From Intestinibacillus sp. Marseille-P6563 (GTDB lineage Bacteria; Bacillota; Clostridia; Oscillospirales; Butyricicoccaceae), in the NCBI RefSeq assembly GCF_900604335.1, contig NZ_UWOD01000002.1, forward strand, positions 434,001 to 498,000: a stretch of DNA of 64,000 nt, written 5' to 3'. Position numbers and translations under genes: made by a program. Positions 51,194-61,369 of this stretch are shown here, one piece after another (position 1 is the stretch's first letter; each line of letters opens with the position of its first letter). The notes beneath the pieces were generated by a model. That model had not been told where the DNA came from, ran no database searches, and saw only the letters and a list, made by a program, of their open reading frames with translations.

Positions 51194-54141
51194 TTATGCA
51201 ACAGTCTGGATAAACCGCATCAGCATAGTCGCGGCCTCGGCACGGGTCGCCTGTCCCTGCGGGTTCAGGTGCGCGCCGCTCCCCACAACGATGCCTGCGC
51301 CGCACGCCCACTGCATGGCGGGGATAGCGTACTCGCTGATCGCAAGTGCGTCGACGTAGGACAGGATGTTGGTGTTCTCCCCTACCGACACATCCACGCC
51401 TCTCTGCTGCGCGTAGCGGTACAGGATGGTGGCGAACTGCTCACGGGTGATGGACGAGTCCGGCGCAAACGCCGTTTCGGTCATGCCGCTGACGATGCCC
51501 TCGGCTGCCGCCCAGCGGGCAGCCTCGGTGTACCAAGTGCCGCTTGCCACATCATCAAACAGCAACGCATAGTTGACGACTGGCTCGCCCGCCTGCCGGT
51601 GCAGGATGGTGACCAACATCGCGCGGTTCATCGTGCCATTCGGGTCAAAGCGGGATGTCGACGTGCCGCTCATCAACTCGTTCTGATAAACGAAGTCCAC
51701 CGCATCGTAGTACCAGTCGCTTTCCTTGACGTCTCGAACGGGAACGCCTTGGGCGTGTGGTCGCGGTCGTCAAGGACGATGGCATACTGGTCGCCATGGG
51801 TAAGCGGCAGGCCTACCGTACCGTTCGCACCAATTTTATGGGCAGACTGGAATTCCAGCTCCCCGGTGCGTGTGTTGTAATAGTACAAATTCGCCCACAG
51901 GTCGGCATATTCCTTGTCCAGCGACGCGGTCAATGTCATGGGAAAGCCGAACTCGCTGTTGTGCTTGAGGGTGAACGGGATGGTATCTACCTCACCGGTG
52001 ATGGCGTTGAACGCAGCGTCCGGGATGCTACTGGTACCCATATCCACGTCCAGATCCAGGTCGGAAAGGTCAGCGTTTTCGGGGATATCCAGCCCGTTCA
52101 CCGTCCACAATGCTCCGTCCGGCAGGCTGATCTTTAGCGTCACATCACGGCCTGCGAGTTTCTCGAAAACCTCTTGGTCCAGCTTGGTGTTGCTGGTGCT
52201 GAGAGTAATCTCTACCACTTCGCCGCTCTTTGCATTCTCAATCTTATCTATCGCCTGCTGGCTGGGAGTTTTCGTGGACGTACTGCTGCCGCCCGACGAT
52301 CCGCCGCCACCGCCGGTCTGCTGCGTTACCTCAAAACAAAGATCTACCTTGGCGCTTACACTTTTACTGCCGTCACTGCCGGAAATGTTAAGGGATTCAC
52401 GATAACTTCCCACGCCAAGTCCGGTAATAGGCTGGACCGTAAACGTCGCTGTACCGTTCGGGGCAAGGCTGGCGACACCATTGACAAAGCCTGTTCCCTC
52501 TGTGACAGTATAGTTCGTGCTGCCAGGTAGGTTAACCGTTAATATGTGGTTGCCTGTATTGGTGATGGTTACTGTCTGGGCGGTGGGGGCTTCTGGATAG
52601 CCTGCTGTTTTGCTGCCAAAGTTCAGATCTGTCGGCACCGCGGAAATGCCGTAGATCTTTTCAATGCCCGCCGCCGTGATGACGATGGGGCCGGTGATGG
52701 CGCTTGCCATAATGGTCAGTTGACCGGTTTCGCTATCGTAGGTATAGTCGGTGCCCTGGGTAAGCGATGTGTTGTTCACCGTCACAGTGATGGTCTCGGG
52801 CAGCATGTAGCCGCTGTCTGGTATCAAGGTGGCGGTATAATCGCTGCCTTCGCTTTGTAGGCGATAGCCTGCAGAATTGCTATTGGTGAGATTCTCCAAC
52901 GTATTGGTGATGCCATAGGCGTCTGGCGTATTTTCATAGCCTTGTAGATTGACCCGTACCAAGTTGCTGGCATAGTCGGTCATCTTATCGCCGTTGTACT
53001 GCTCGGAAAATACCCAGAGTGTATCGCCGGACGGCACGGAAGAAACGTTGATGCCTGTGGATCCGTCAGAAGCTGTCGATTTTGCGATACGCCCGTAATA
53101 TTGAATGGTGTTATTCGAATCTGTGACAATGGCGGAAATATACTCATTGGCTCCTGCTGCTGCACCACTGTAATCGATGTAAGCGATATTGCCAGAATGG
53201 GCAGCTACACTTGCACTGAAGCTGTTGCGGCTATCATCTTTCAGCGTCAATTTCCATTCGCTTCCGTCATACGGCTCCACTTGCTTCAACGCATCGGCGC
53301 CTACGGCGCCGGAAGATTTGCCGCCGACCGCGGCAGATGTGAAGAGAACAGAATTCAGATCTAAATGGAAGGCAGGACGAACCCCGTAAAAGTAGTTCAA
53401 CCTTGTACTGTTCCCCACTGGAAAATTCGTCAACACATACATCGAATACGTGCCATTACCATAATAGGTCGAGGTGGGACGTATCCACCACTTAGTATCA
53501 TTTGACCCGAGACCTATGGAATAGTCTGTTACGGTTGGCTCCTTTTTATCCTGCGGCACATTATTAAAATCCGTATATGACAGAAGAGCAATATTATCGT
53601 TCTTTTCCTCAATTGTTTCAGACTGAATAACCGCTTGCTCCTTATCCGAAAAAGCAGTGTCTAAAAAATTATCGCTCGAATAATCTATCGGACCCTCGCC
53701 TATACCATTATTCTCGTTAAGACCGTTGAGCCAAGAACAAATGGTAGATTGCGGCCATTTTATTTTCCCGTCTACTTTGTTATATTCCATTCTATCAAGG
53801 ATTTGATCGGATAACAGGAATAGCTCATTACTTTCATTCTTTAGCACCAGCCATTTGACAGGTTCTATAAAATAATACGGACCCACATTATTCTTGGTCG
53901 CTGTGTCTGATTTAATCCAGTAGACGCCTTCCTCACCGGAAGGTTGTGTGTCTCCAGCACTGCTCTGCTGGTATGTGCCAAAATAAATGCTGTCTGCCTG
54001 CCCGCCAATGATATTTGCGGCCGTCCCATTGTCCACAAACTGGATTGCCTGGCCCGTGCCATCCACTGCAAACGCCACGGTAGGCATAAGTCCCACCAGC
54101 AGCGCAAATACACAGAACAAGCTGAGTAATCGTTTTTTCAT
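51194..54141 (-). pseudogene. SLH-domain surface protein, frameshifted before the SLH repeats
   Basis: Start ATG 54141 with AAAGGGAGG upstream and signal peptide MKKRLLSLFCVFALLVGLMPTVAFA. A DUF6273-like domain follows (IYFGTYQQSS...VKWLVLKNESNELFLLSDQILDRMEYN...ICSWLNGLNEN...WWIRPTSTYYG), then beta-sandwich repeats, a Gly/Ser linker and a further domain. At ~51733 one base is missing: FPFETSRKAT is read instead of a FDDVKESDWYYDAVDF-like start of the first SLH unit. The second frame (51700-51194) carries the SLH repeats (MSGTSTSRFDPNGTMNRAMLVTILHRQAG, WAAAEGIVSGMTETAFAPDSSITREQFATILYRYAQQ). SLH domains bind secondary wall polymer, so the truncated form would be released. Confidence 0.85.
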
Positions 54142-54375
54142 GTGAAAACCTCCCTTTGTGGTCGTCAGAGGATACCTCCTTGTGTTTTCCTTTTCTCCCG
54201 GCGTCTTACATCACACAGGCAATCATTCATTATTATTACTATACCATAAAAAATCGATTTTTCCAGCTCACTTTTTTGTGCAGGTTGAAAAACATCCTTG
54301 TTCCACGGAACTTCAAAATTTCCGTTGCTGTCAGAATTGCTGTCAAAACTTTTTCGCCCATCAAAAGCAAAAAAG

Positions 54376-54410
54376 AAAAAGCACCGAAACAATATGTTTC
54401 GGTGCTTTTT
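54376..54410 (-). terminator. Terminator of tRNA-Ser
   Basis: AAAAAGCACCGAAAC (54376-54390) pairs with GTTTCGGTGCTTTTT (54396-54410). Copies travel with the tRNA 3' fragment at 23.2 and 38.2 kb. Confidence 0.92.
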
Positions 54411-54412
54411 AC

Positions 54413-54503
54413 TGGCGGAGAGTCAGGGATTTGAACCCTGGGTGCGCTCATCACGCACACACGATTTCCAGTCGTGCGCCTTCGACCACTCAGCCAACTC
54501 TCC
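54413..54503 (-). tRNA. tRNA-Ser (anticodon GGA)
   Basis: 91 nt on the - strand. The acceptor GGAGAGT pairs with ACTCTCC, with discriminator G and encoded CCA. The anticodon stem CACGA/TCGTG encloses CTGGAAA, giving anticodon GGA (reads UCC/UCU). The long variable arm (GTGTGCGTGATGAGCGCAC) is typical of serine tRNAs. Its 3' end is the probable insertion target of the adjacent islands. Confidence 0.96.
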
Positions 54504-54612
54504 ATTTCTTTTTTCAAGCCGCTTACCGAAGCGACCTTGATTATTATATGACAGCGCCAAGAAAAAGTCAAGCCTTTTTTATGATCTTTTTTCATTTTTT
54601 TCGACGCACGCC

Positions 54613-54662
54613 AAAAGGCAATGCAGCACGGCAAAATTGCTTGCCGTGCTGCATTGCCTTTT
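54613..54662 (-). terminator. Terminator of the arginine operon
   Basis: A 22-bp arm (54613-54634) pairs exactly with 54641-54662, with T-runs at both ends. It lies seven bases after the argF stop. Confidence 0.93.
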
Positions 54663-54668
54663 TGTGTC

Positions 54669-55577
54669 TTATCGATCCTGCATCAGCGTGACCATAACGG
54701 CCTTCTGTGCATGCAGACGGTTTTCTGCTTCTTCGAAAATCTCGTCGGCATGCTCTTCGAATACCTTTTCGGTAATCTCCTGGCCACGGTATGCCGGCAG
54801 ACAGTGCTGCACCATCGCACCCGGCTTGGCAGCTGCCATCAGTTCATCATTGACCTGGTAGCCCTGGAACGCCTTCATGCGTGCTTCCTTTTCCTCCTCC
54901 ATGCCCATGGATGCCCAAGTATCCGTGATGACGATATCGGCATTTTCCGCTGCCTTCATCGGGTCATTGGTGATGGAGAAATTCGGGTTGGGCTGCGCAA
55001 AGTCCATAACCAGCGGGTCCGGACGGTAATCATCCGGGGTAGCAACCGATACCTTCATACCGGTTTTCAGACCGCCGACGATCAGCGAGTTCGCCATATT
55101 GTTGCCGTCGCCAATGTAGCACATCTTGAGGCCTTCGAGTACCGCAAACTTTTCACGAATGGTCATCAAGTCGGCCAGTACCTGGCACGGATGACAGAAG
55201 TCGGTCAGGCCGTTGATGACCGGAATCGAGCCGTATTCGGCCAGGTCCTCGACTTCCTTCTGTGCAAAGGTACGAATCATAATGCCGTTGAGGTAACGGG
55301 ACAGCACACGTGCGGTGTCCTGTACCGGTTCGCCGCGGCCGATCTGCAAATCGCGCGCGGACAGGAACAACGGCTGACCGCCCAGCTGATACATACCGGT
55401 TTCAAACGAAACACGGGTACGGGTGGACGACTTCTGGAAAATCAGGCCGATCGACTTGCCTTCGAGCAGCTTGTGCGAAATATTGTTCTTTCTCTCATAT
55501 TTGAGCTGGTCGGCCAAATCAAGCAGGCCGATGATCTCCTCGGTGCTGCAATCGAGCAGTTTGAGCAAATGCTTCAA
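54669..55577 (-). CDS. argF: Ornithine carbamoyltransferase
   Basis: 302 residues. Joins ornithine and carbamoyl phosphate to citrulline. The carbamoyl-phosphate site SSTRTRVSFE, the ornithine-binding FCHPCQVLADL (DHPxQ-type) and the catalytic HCLPAYRG are all present. It is the last gene of the leftward arginine operon, 20 bases after argD, with AGGAGG before the ATG. Length is typical. Intact. Confidence 0.97.
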   Translation of the reverse strand: MKHLLKLLDCSTEEIIGLLDLADQLKYERKNNISHKLLEGKSIGLIFQKSSTRTRVSFETGMYQLGGQPLFLSARDLQIGRGEPVQDTARVLSRYLNGIMIRTFAQKEVEDLAEYGSIPVINGLTDFCHPCQVLADLMTIREKFAVLEGLKMCYIGDGNNMANSLIVGGLKTGMKVSVATPDDYRPDPLVMDFAQPNPNFSITNDPMKAAENADIVITDTWASMGMEEEKEARMKAFQGYQVNDELMAAAKPGAMVQHCLPAYRGQEITEKVFEEHADEIFEEAENRLHAQKAVMVTLMQDR

Positions 55578-55597
55578 GGTGGTTTCCTCCTATGTAT

Positions 55598-56776
55598 TTA
55601 AAATACGGTTTTCAAAATCGCCAGAGCTTCGTCCATCTCTTCATAGGTGATGGTCAGCGGCGGCAGCAGACGGATGGCAGCCGTGCCGGCCGTCAGCACC
55701 AGAACGCCCTTGTCCAGGCAGGCATTGACCAGTTCGGCACGCTTCTCGGGGTCTACGATAATGCCCAGCATCAGGCCCTTGCCGCGCACGCCCTGAATCT
55801 GATCCGAGCCCAAATTCAAAATGCCCTGCTTGAGGTATTCGCCCTTCTTATTGACTTCCTGCAAAAATTCCGGCTGGTTCACGATGTCCAGCACGGCGTT
55901 AGCTGCCGCACAGCAAGTCGGGGTACCGCCAAAGGTGGTAGCATGGGTGCCGGGGCCCAGCACGTCGCAGCAGGTCTTGGCCGCAATCACAGCGCCCATC
56001 GGCAGACCGCCTGCAATGCCCTTGGCCGTGGTGACCACGTCGGGCTGGATGTCATACTGCTGGAAGCAGAACAGGCTGCCGGTACGGCCGATGCCGGTCT
56101 GCACTTCGTCGATGATGAGCAGCAAATCCCGCTCGCGGCAGAACGCTTCGACTGCCTTCACAAAGGCCGGTTCGAGCGGCAATACGCCGCCTTCGCCCTG
56201 GATGAGCTCCATCATGATCGCACAGGTCGTGTCGTCCGCCTTGGCCTTGACATCTTCGATGTCATTGGCTACCGCATAATCAAAGCCTTCGGTAAACGGG
56301 AAAAAGTAGTTGTGGAATTTATCCTGACCGGTCGCGTTCAGGGTCGTGACCGTACGGCCATGGAATGAGTTGATGAGCGTTACAATCTTGCTGCGACCCT
56401 TGCCGTACTTATCAAACGAATACTTACGCGCCAGCTTGATGGCGCCTTCGTTGGATTCCGCGCCCGAGTTGGAGAAGAACACCTTGCCCATGCCGGTCGC
56501 TTCCACCAGGGTCTTGGCCGTCTGAATCATAGGCGCCGTGGTAAACAGGTTGGACACGTGCATGAGCTTGTGCGCCTGCTCGTCGATAGCGGCCACCAGC
56601 TTTTCGTTGTTATATCCCACGCTGCATACGCCGATACCGGACGCGAGGTCAATGTATTTCTTGCCTTCCACGTCCCACAGCACCGCGCCCTGGCCGTGGT
56701 CAAGCGCAATCGGGAACCGGCCATAGGTATTCATGACATACTGCTGTTCCTGCGCTTTGAGTTCTTGATACTTCAT
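55598..56776 (-). CDS. argD: Acetylornithine aminotransferase
   Basis: 392 residues; PLP-dependent class III aminotransferase. The PLP lysine is in VVTTAKGIAGGLPMG. Other class III signatures are LLIIDEVQTGIGRTG and FFSNSGAESNEGAIKLARKYS. Converts N-acetylglutamate semialdehyde to N-acetylornithine; could also act on succinyl-diaminopimelate intermediates. Lies between argB (22 bases upstream) and argF. Intact. Confidence 0.96.
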   Translation of the reverse strand: MKYQELKAQEQQYVMNTYGRFPIALDHGQGAVLWDVEGKKYIDLASGIGVCSVGYNNEKLVAAIDEQAHKLMHVSNLFTTAPMIQTAKTLVEATGMGKVFFSNSGAESNEGAIKLARKYSFDKYGKGRSKIVTLINSFHGRTVTTLNATGQDKFHNYFFPFTEGFDYAVANDIEDVKAKADDTTCAIMMELIQGEGGVLPLEPAFVKAVEAFCRERDLLLIIDEVQTGIGRTGSLFCFQQYDIQPDVVTTAKGIAGGLPMGAVIAAKTCCDVLGPGTHATTFGGTPTCCAAANAVLDIVNQPEFLQEVNKKGEYLKQGILNLGSDQIQGVRGKGLMLGIIVDPEKRAELVNACLDKGVLVLTAGTAAIRLLPPLTITYEEMDEALAILKTVF

Positions 56777-56798
56777 CGGAAAATCACTTTCTTTCGGA

Positions 56799-57665
56799 TT
56801 AATAGAACATCGTACCTTCGCCGACCTTACTGAGCAGCTCGATCAGGATGGAATGCGGTACCCGGCCATCCAAAATGGTCGCGCGTTCCACGCCCTTACG
56901 CACGGCTTCCACACAGCATTCCACCTTGGGAATCATGCCGCCCGAAATAATGCCCTCTTTGACCAGAGCCGGCACTTCGGACACCTTAATGCGGTGGATG
57001 ATACTTTCTTCGTCGCTCAGATCGCGCATCAGGCCGCGTACATCGGTCAACAAAATGAGCTTCTTTGCGCCCAGCGCAACTGCCAGCTTGCAGGCTGCGG
57101 TGTCGGCGTTGATGTTGTAATTGGTTTCGTCGTCAATACCCTGGGCCACTGTGGATACAACCGGGATGTAGCCCTTTTCCAGAGTGTCGATGACCGGCTG
57201 CGGATTGACGTCTACAATGTCGCCCACATAGCCGTAGTCGGTGCCTTCGTTGTCGGTCAGGCGCTTGGCCTGGAACAGACCGCCGTCCATACCGCCCAGA
57301 CCGATGCCATTGCCGCCCGCCTTTTCCAGCAGGGTGACCAGGTCCTTGTTGACCTTACCGCACAGGATCATCTGCACGATGTCCATGGTTTCCCGGTCGG
57401 TGTAGCGTAGGCCGTTGACAAACCGCGACTGCTTGCCGATCTTCTTGAGCATTTCGGAAATCTCGGGGCCGCCGCCATGCACCACAACGACATGGACGCC
57501 GATCAGGTTCAGCAGCACGATGTCATGGATGACCGCATCCTTGAGTTCTTCGTTGATCATTGCATTGCCGCCATATTTGACGACAACCGTCTGACCATAA
57601 TATTCCTGGATGTAAGGCAGCGCCTCGACCAGGACATTGGCTTTGGTTTCTGCATCAAAATTCAT
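56799..57665 (-). CDS. argB: Acetylglutamate kinase
   Basis: 288 residues of the amino-acid-kinase fold. The nucleotide-binding VVVKYGGNAM, the substrate region VVVHGGGPEISEMLKKIG, LVTLLEKAGGNGIGLGGMDGG and the late GGMIPKVECCVEAV are visible. Phosphorylates N-acetylglutamate; often feedback-inhibited by arginine. Starts 24 bases after argJ. Confidence 0.97.
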   Translation of the reverse strand: MNFDAETKANVLVEALPYIQEYYGQTVVVKYGGNAMINEELKDAVIHDIVLLNLIGVHVVVVHGGGPEISEMLKKIGKQSRFVNGLRYTDRETMDIVQMILCGKVNKDLVTLLEKAGGNGIGLGGMDGGLFQAKRLTDNEGTDYGYVGDIVDVNPQPVIDTLEKGYIPVVSTVAQGIDDETNYNINADTAACKLAVALGAKKLILLTDVRGLMRDLSDEESIIHRIKVSEVPALVKEGIISGGMIPKVECCVEAVRKGVERATILDGRVPHSILIELLSKVGEGTMFY

Positions 57666-57689
57666 GTTTGGTTGCCTCTTTACTCGATT

Positions 57690-58898
57690 TTAGGTGCGGT
57701 AATCGCCGTTGATCTTGACATAATCATAGGTTAGGTCACAGCCCCAGCAGGTGGCCGAGCTTTCGCCCTCATACAGATCGACCGTGATGGTCACTTCGTT
57801 TTCGAGCAGCACCTTCTTGGCCAGCTCTTCGTCAAAGTCCAGGCCATGGCCATGGTCGCAAACAACCACCCGGCCAGCCGGCGACGAGAAACCAACGGTC
57901 ACATACTCCGGACGGAACGGCGCCTTGGAATAACCCATCGCACACAGCACGCGGCCCCAGTTGGCATCCGCGCCAAACATCGCCGCCTTAACCAGGCTGG
58001 ATGCGCAGACCGCCTTGGCCAGACGCTCAGCGGCTTCCTCGCTGCGCGCGCCATTGACTTCGCAGGCGATCAGCTTAGTTGCGCCCTCGCCATCGGCTGC
58101 GATCTGGCGTGCCAGACGGACATTTACTTCATGCAGCGCGCGGTAGAAGATCTCATAGTCTTCGTTCTGCCATTCGATCAGTTCATTGCCGGCCAGACCG
58201 TTGGCCAGAACCACGCACATGTCATTGGTGGACGTATCGCCGTCCACGGTCACGCGGTTGTAGCTGCGGCGCACGCTCTCGGACAGCGCGTCCTGGAGCA
58301 TTTCATGGGTGATGGCGCAGTCGGTCGTAATGAAGGACAGCATGGTGCCCATATTCGGGTGAATCATGCCGCTGCCCTTGCAGATGCCGCCGATGTGGCA
58401 CACCTTGCCGCCGACCACAAATTCGATGGCCGCGGTCTTGGTCTTGGTGTCGGTGGTCATAATGGCCTGGTTGGCTGCTTCCGAGCCGTTGGCCGACAGC
58501 TTGACCTTACCGATGTTTTCTTCGATGCATTCGATGTTGATGCGCTGGCCGATGACGCCCGTGGAAGCCACGATCACGCGGTCCTCTTCCACGCCCAGGA
58601 ACTTAGCAGCTGCCTGCGCTTCGCGCAGCGCATTTTCCATGCCGTCGGGCGCACAGGCGTTGGCGTTGCCCGAATTGGCAACGATCGCACGTGCTACGCC
58701 GTCTTCCAGATGCTCCATGGTCACATAAATCGGGGCTGCCTTGACGCGGTTTAAGGTATAAGTCGCCGCTGCCGTGCATTCGCACTCGGACAGGATGATC
58801 GCCAGATCGTCTGCCTCACGGCTTTCCTTGATGCCGCAGCGGGTCGAACCCGCTGTAAAGCCCTTTGCGGCGCATACGCCGCCGGAAATAATCTTCAT
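57690..58898 (-). CDS. argJ: Bifunctional glutamate N-acetyltransferase / ornithine acetyltransferase
   Basis: 402 residues from ATG 58898 (MKIISGGVCAAKGF, GAGAGG upstream; a longer frame to 58925 lacks such a site). The autocleavage site before the nucleophile Thr is in ICKGSGMIHPNMGTMLSFITTD. Other conserved blocks are SGNANACAPDG and DGDTSTNDM. ArgJ recycles the acetyl group between ornithine and glutamate, so no separate argA is needed. It sits between argC and argB. Confidence 0.96.
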   Translation of the reverse strand: MKIISGGVCAAKGFTAGSTRCGIKESREADDLAIILSECECTAAATYTLNRVKAAPIYVTMEHLEDGVARAIVANSGNANACAPDGMENALREAQAAAKFLGVEEDRVIVASTGVIGQRINIECIEENIGKVKLSANGSEAANQAIMTTDTKTKTAAIEFVVGGKVCHIGGICKGSGMIHPNMGTMLSFITTDCAITHEMLQDALSESVRRSYNRVTVDGDTSTNDMCVVLANGLAGNELIEWQNEDYEIFYRALHEVNVRLARQIAADGEGATKLIACEVNGARSEEAAERLAKAVCASSLVKAAMFGADANWGRVLCAMGYSKAPFRPEYVTVGFSSPAGRVVVCDHGHGLDFDEELAKKVLLENEVTITVDLYEGESSATCWGCDLTYDYVKINGDYRT

Positions 58899-58921
58899 AC
58901 TGTACCCTCTCTTTGATCGGT

Positions 58922-59860
58922 TCAAAGGCTCAGGCCGGTGGTTTCGTCCAGGCCGAGCATGATGTTCATATTCTGCACCGCAGCGCCCGATGCACCCTTG
59001 CCCAAATTATCAAACAGGGCGGTCACGATGGTCTGCTCCTCATGGCCGCAGACGATCAGTTGCAGGCTGTCCTTGCCGGCCAGGGTGTTGGCTGCGATCA
59101 TGGGGTCCTCTCCCCCAAAGGGAGCGACGGTCACCAGCTTTTGTCCTTCATAGTAGGCCGCCAGCTTGTCGCAGATGTCCTGCGCCGACGGATGACCGGT
59201 CAGCAGGGCATTGTGCAGCTGGATGGTGCCCGCCATGCCCTTATAATAGTCGTCCACGACCGGGCAGAACACGGGCGGATAGGTCAGGCCACAGACCTTC
59301 TGCATTTCGGGCAGATGCTTGTGATGCAGATTCAGGCCGTAAATGCGCGGAGAATCGAGTTTGGTATCGCGCCCCTCGCCCTCGTATTCGGCAATCATCT
59401 TTTTGCCGCCGCCCGAGTATCCGGTCAGCGAAAAGACGGTCAGCGGATAGTCGGCAGGCATCAGCCCCATCTGAATGAGCGGATAAACCGACGCGATCAA
59501 GCCGGTCGCATGGCAGCCGGGATTGGCCACTCGCTTAGACTGCGCGATGGCCGCGCGGCGCTCGGCCGACAGTTCGGCAAAGCCGTAGTCCCAGCCTTCG
59601 GCCGTCCGGTGGGCGGTGGAAGCATCGATCACCCGCGTGCGGTCGTTTTCGATGAGCGTGACCGCTTCGCGCGCTGCCGCGTCGGGCAGGCAAAGAAAGA
59701 CGATATCGGCTGCATTCAAGAACTTTTTGCGCTCTTCGGTGTCCTTGCGCTTGTCTTCGTCGATGAGCAGCAGTTCGATGTCGTCCCGGCTGCCCAAACG
59801 CTCATAAATTTGCAGGCCGGTCGTGCCCTCTTTGCCGTCTATGTAAATCTTAGGCTTCAT
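58922..59860 (-). CDS. argC: N-acetyl-gamma-glutamyl-phosphate reductase (short type)
   Basis: 312 residues. The N-terminal Rossmann motif is IYIDGKEGTTGLQIYERL, and the active-site Cys is in RVANPGCHATGLIA. It matches the shorter AGPR type 2 rather than the ~345-residue type 1 enzyme. Reduces N-acetylglutamyl phosphate with NADPH. Third gene of the operon after argG and argH, 34 bases from argH. Confidence 0.95.
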   Translation of the reverse strand: MKPKIYIDGKEGTTGLQIYERLGSRDDIELLLIDEDKRKDTEERKKFLNAADIVFLCLPDAAAREAVTLIENDRTRVIDASTAHRTAEGWDYGFAELSAERRAAIAQSKRVANPGCHATGLIASVYPLIQMGLMPADYPLTVFSLTGYSGGGKKMIAEYEGEGRDTKLDSPRIYGLNLHHKHLPEMQKVCGLTYPPVFCPVVDDYYKGMAGTIQLHNALLTGHPSAQDICDKLAAYYEGQKLVTVAPFGGEDPMIAANTLAGKDSLQLIVCGHEEQTIVTALFDNLGKGASGAAVQNMNIMLGLDETTGLSL

Positions 59861-59893
59861 AATCGGTCACAGGGAGGTTCCCCCTCTCCCCGT

Positions 59894-61282
59894 TTATTCT
59901 CCTTCCTCGCTGGCGATGAATGCTTCGATCTTATTGATCTGACGCATGACTTCTCCGGGCGCCGGACCGCCGATGGCCTTGCGTTCCTTCACACAGGTGT
60001 TGAGGTCAAGCGCTTCGTATACATCCGGGCCGAAGACCTTGGAAATCGCACCGAAGTCCTTGAGCGTGAGTGTTTCCAGCGTTTCGTCGGCCTTGATGCA
60101 CTCATTGACCAGACGGCCGACCGTCTTATACGCATCGCGGAAGGGTACGCCCTTCTTGGTCAGGTAGTCGGCGCAGTCGGTGGCGTTGATAAAGCCCTTG
60201 GACGCCGCCTTGCGCATGTTCTTCTTGAGCAGGGTCATGGTCGAGAACATGGGGGTAAACACTTCCAAGCACTGCTTGACCGTGTCGATGGCGTCAAAGA
60301 CCGCTTCCTTGTCTTCCTGCATGTCCTTGTTGTAGGCCAGCGGCAGACCCTTGAGCACGGTGAGCATGGTTTGCAGCGAACCGTACACACGGCCGGTCTT
60401 ACCACGGATGAGTTCGCACACGTCCGGGTTCTTCTTCTGCGGCATGATGGACGAACCGGTCGAATACGCATCGTCCAGTTCGACAAACTTAAACTCCCAT
60501 GAGCACCAGGAGATGATTTCTTCGGACAGGCGGGACAGGTGCATCATCAAAATGGACAGATCAGCGCACAGTTCCACGCAGTAGTCACGGTCGGATACGC
60601 CGTCGAGCGAGTTGTCAGTCAGACGGGCAAAGCCCAGCTGCTCCCGGACAAAATCACGGTCGATCGGATAAGTCGTGGACGCAAGCGCACCCGAGCCGAG
60701 CGGCATATCGTCCATGCGCTCCAGGCAATCTTCCAGACGCATCACGTCGCGCTTGAGCATGTTGGCGTAAGCCATCATATAATGAGCAAACGTGGTCGGC
60801 TGCGCACGCTGCAAATGAGTGTAACCGGGCATGACCGTATCCAGATTTTCCTTAGCCTTGTCGCACAGGGCCTTCATGAAGCCCAGGGTCAGGCCGATAA
60901 TCTCCGCGATCTCCTTTTTGACGTACAGGCGCATGTCGAGTGCAACCTGGTCATTACGGCTGCGGCCGGTGTGCAGGCGCTTGCCGGTGTCGCCGATGCG
61001 CTCGGTGAGCAGCTGCTCGATGTTCATGTGGATGTCCTCGTAATCGAGCGAGAACTCGACCTTGCCGGCCTCGATGTCCTCCAAAATGCCCTTCAGGCCT
61101 TCGACGATCTTTTCGGCCTCGTGTTCCTCAATGATGCCCTGCTTGCCCAGCATGGTCGCATGCGCGATCGAGCCGGTGATATCCTCTTTATATAGGCGGC
61201 AGTCAAACAGGATGGAGGAGTTAAAATCATTTACTACCAGGTCGGTTTCCTTCTGGAACCGGCCCGCCCATAATTTTGCCAT
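59894..61282 (-). CDS. argH: Argininosuccinate lyase
   Basis: 462 residues of the fumarase/aspartase superfamily. The signature STGSSIMPQKKNPDVCELIRGK is present, as are the earlier HTGRSRNDQVALDMRL and PGYTHLQRAQPTTFAHY. Cleaves argininosuccinate to arginine and fumarate. AGAGAGGG upstream. Intact. Confidence 0.97.
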   Translation of the reverse strand: MAKLWAGRFQKETDLVVNDFNSSILFDCRLYKEDITGSIAHATMLGKQGIIEEHEAEKIVEGLKGILEDIEAGKVEFSLDYEDIHMNIEQLLTERIGDTGKRLHTGRSRNDQVALDMRLYVKKEIAEIIGLTLGFMKALCDKAKENLDTVMPGYTHLQRAQPTTFAHYMMAYANMLKRDVMRLEDCLERMDDMPLGSGALASTTYPIDRDFVREQLGFARLTDNSLDGVSDRDYCVELCADLSILMMHLSRLSEEIISWCSWEFKFVELDDAYSTGSSIMPQKKNPDVCELIRGKTGRVYGSLQTMLTVLKGLPLAYNKDMQEDKEAVFDAIDTVKQCLEVFTPMFSTMTLLKKNMRKAASKGFINATDCADYLTKKGVPFRDAYKTVGRLVNECIKADETLETLTLKDFGAISKVFGPDVYEALDLNTCVKERKAIGGPAPGEVMRQINKIEAFIASEEGE

Positions 61283-61369
61283 GATAATCCCTCTCTATGT
61301 CAGATTTCGCGGTTGACCAGAACCGCACATAGGGCGGATGTGAGCCGCCCTATGTTCAAACGTTCTTTT

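Noticed and set aside
54158-54691. 177-codon + strand frame over the tRNA-Ser region
   Set aside because: It runs through a tRNA gene and two terminators on the opposite strand, and the apparent similarity to other short frames comes from the repeated tRNA/terminator sequence.
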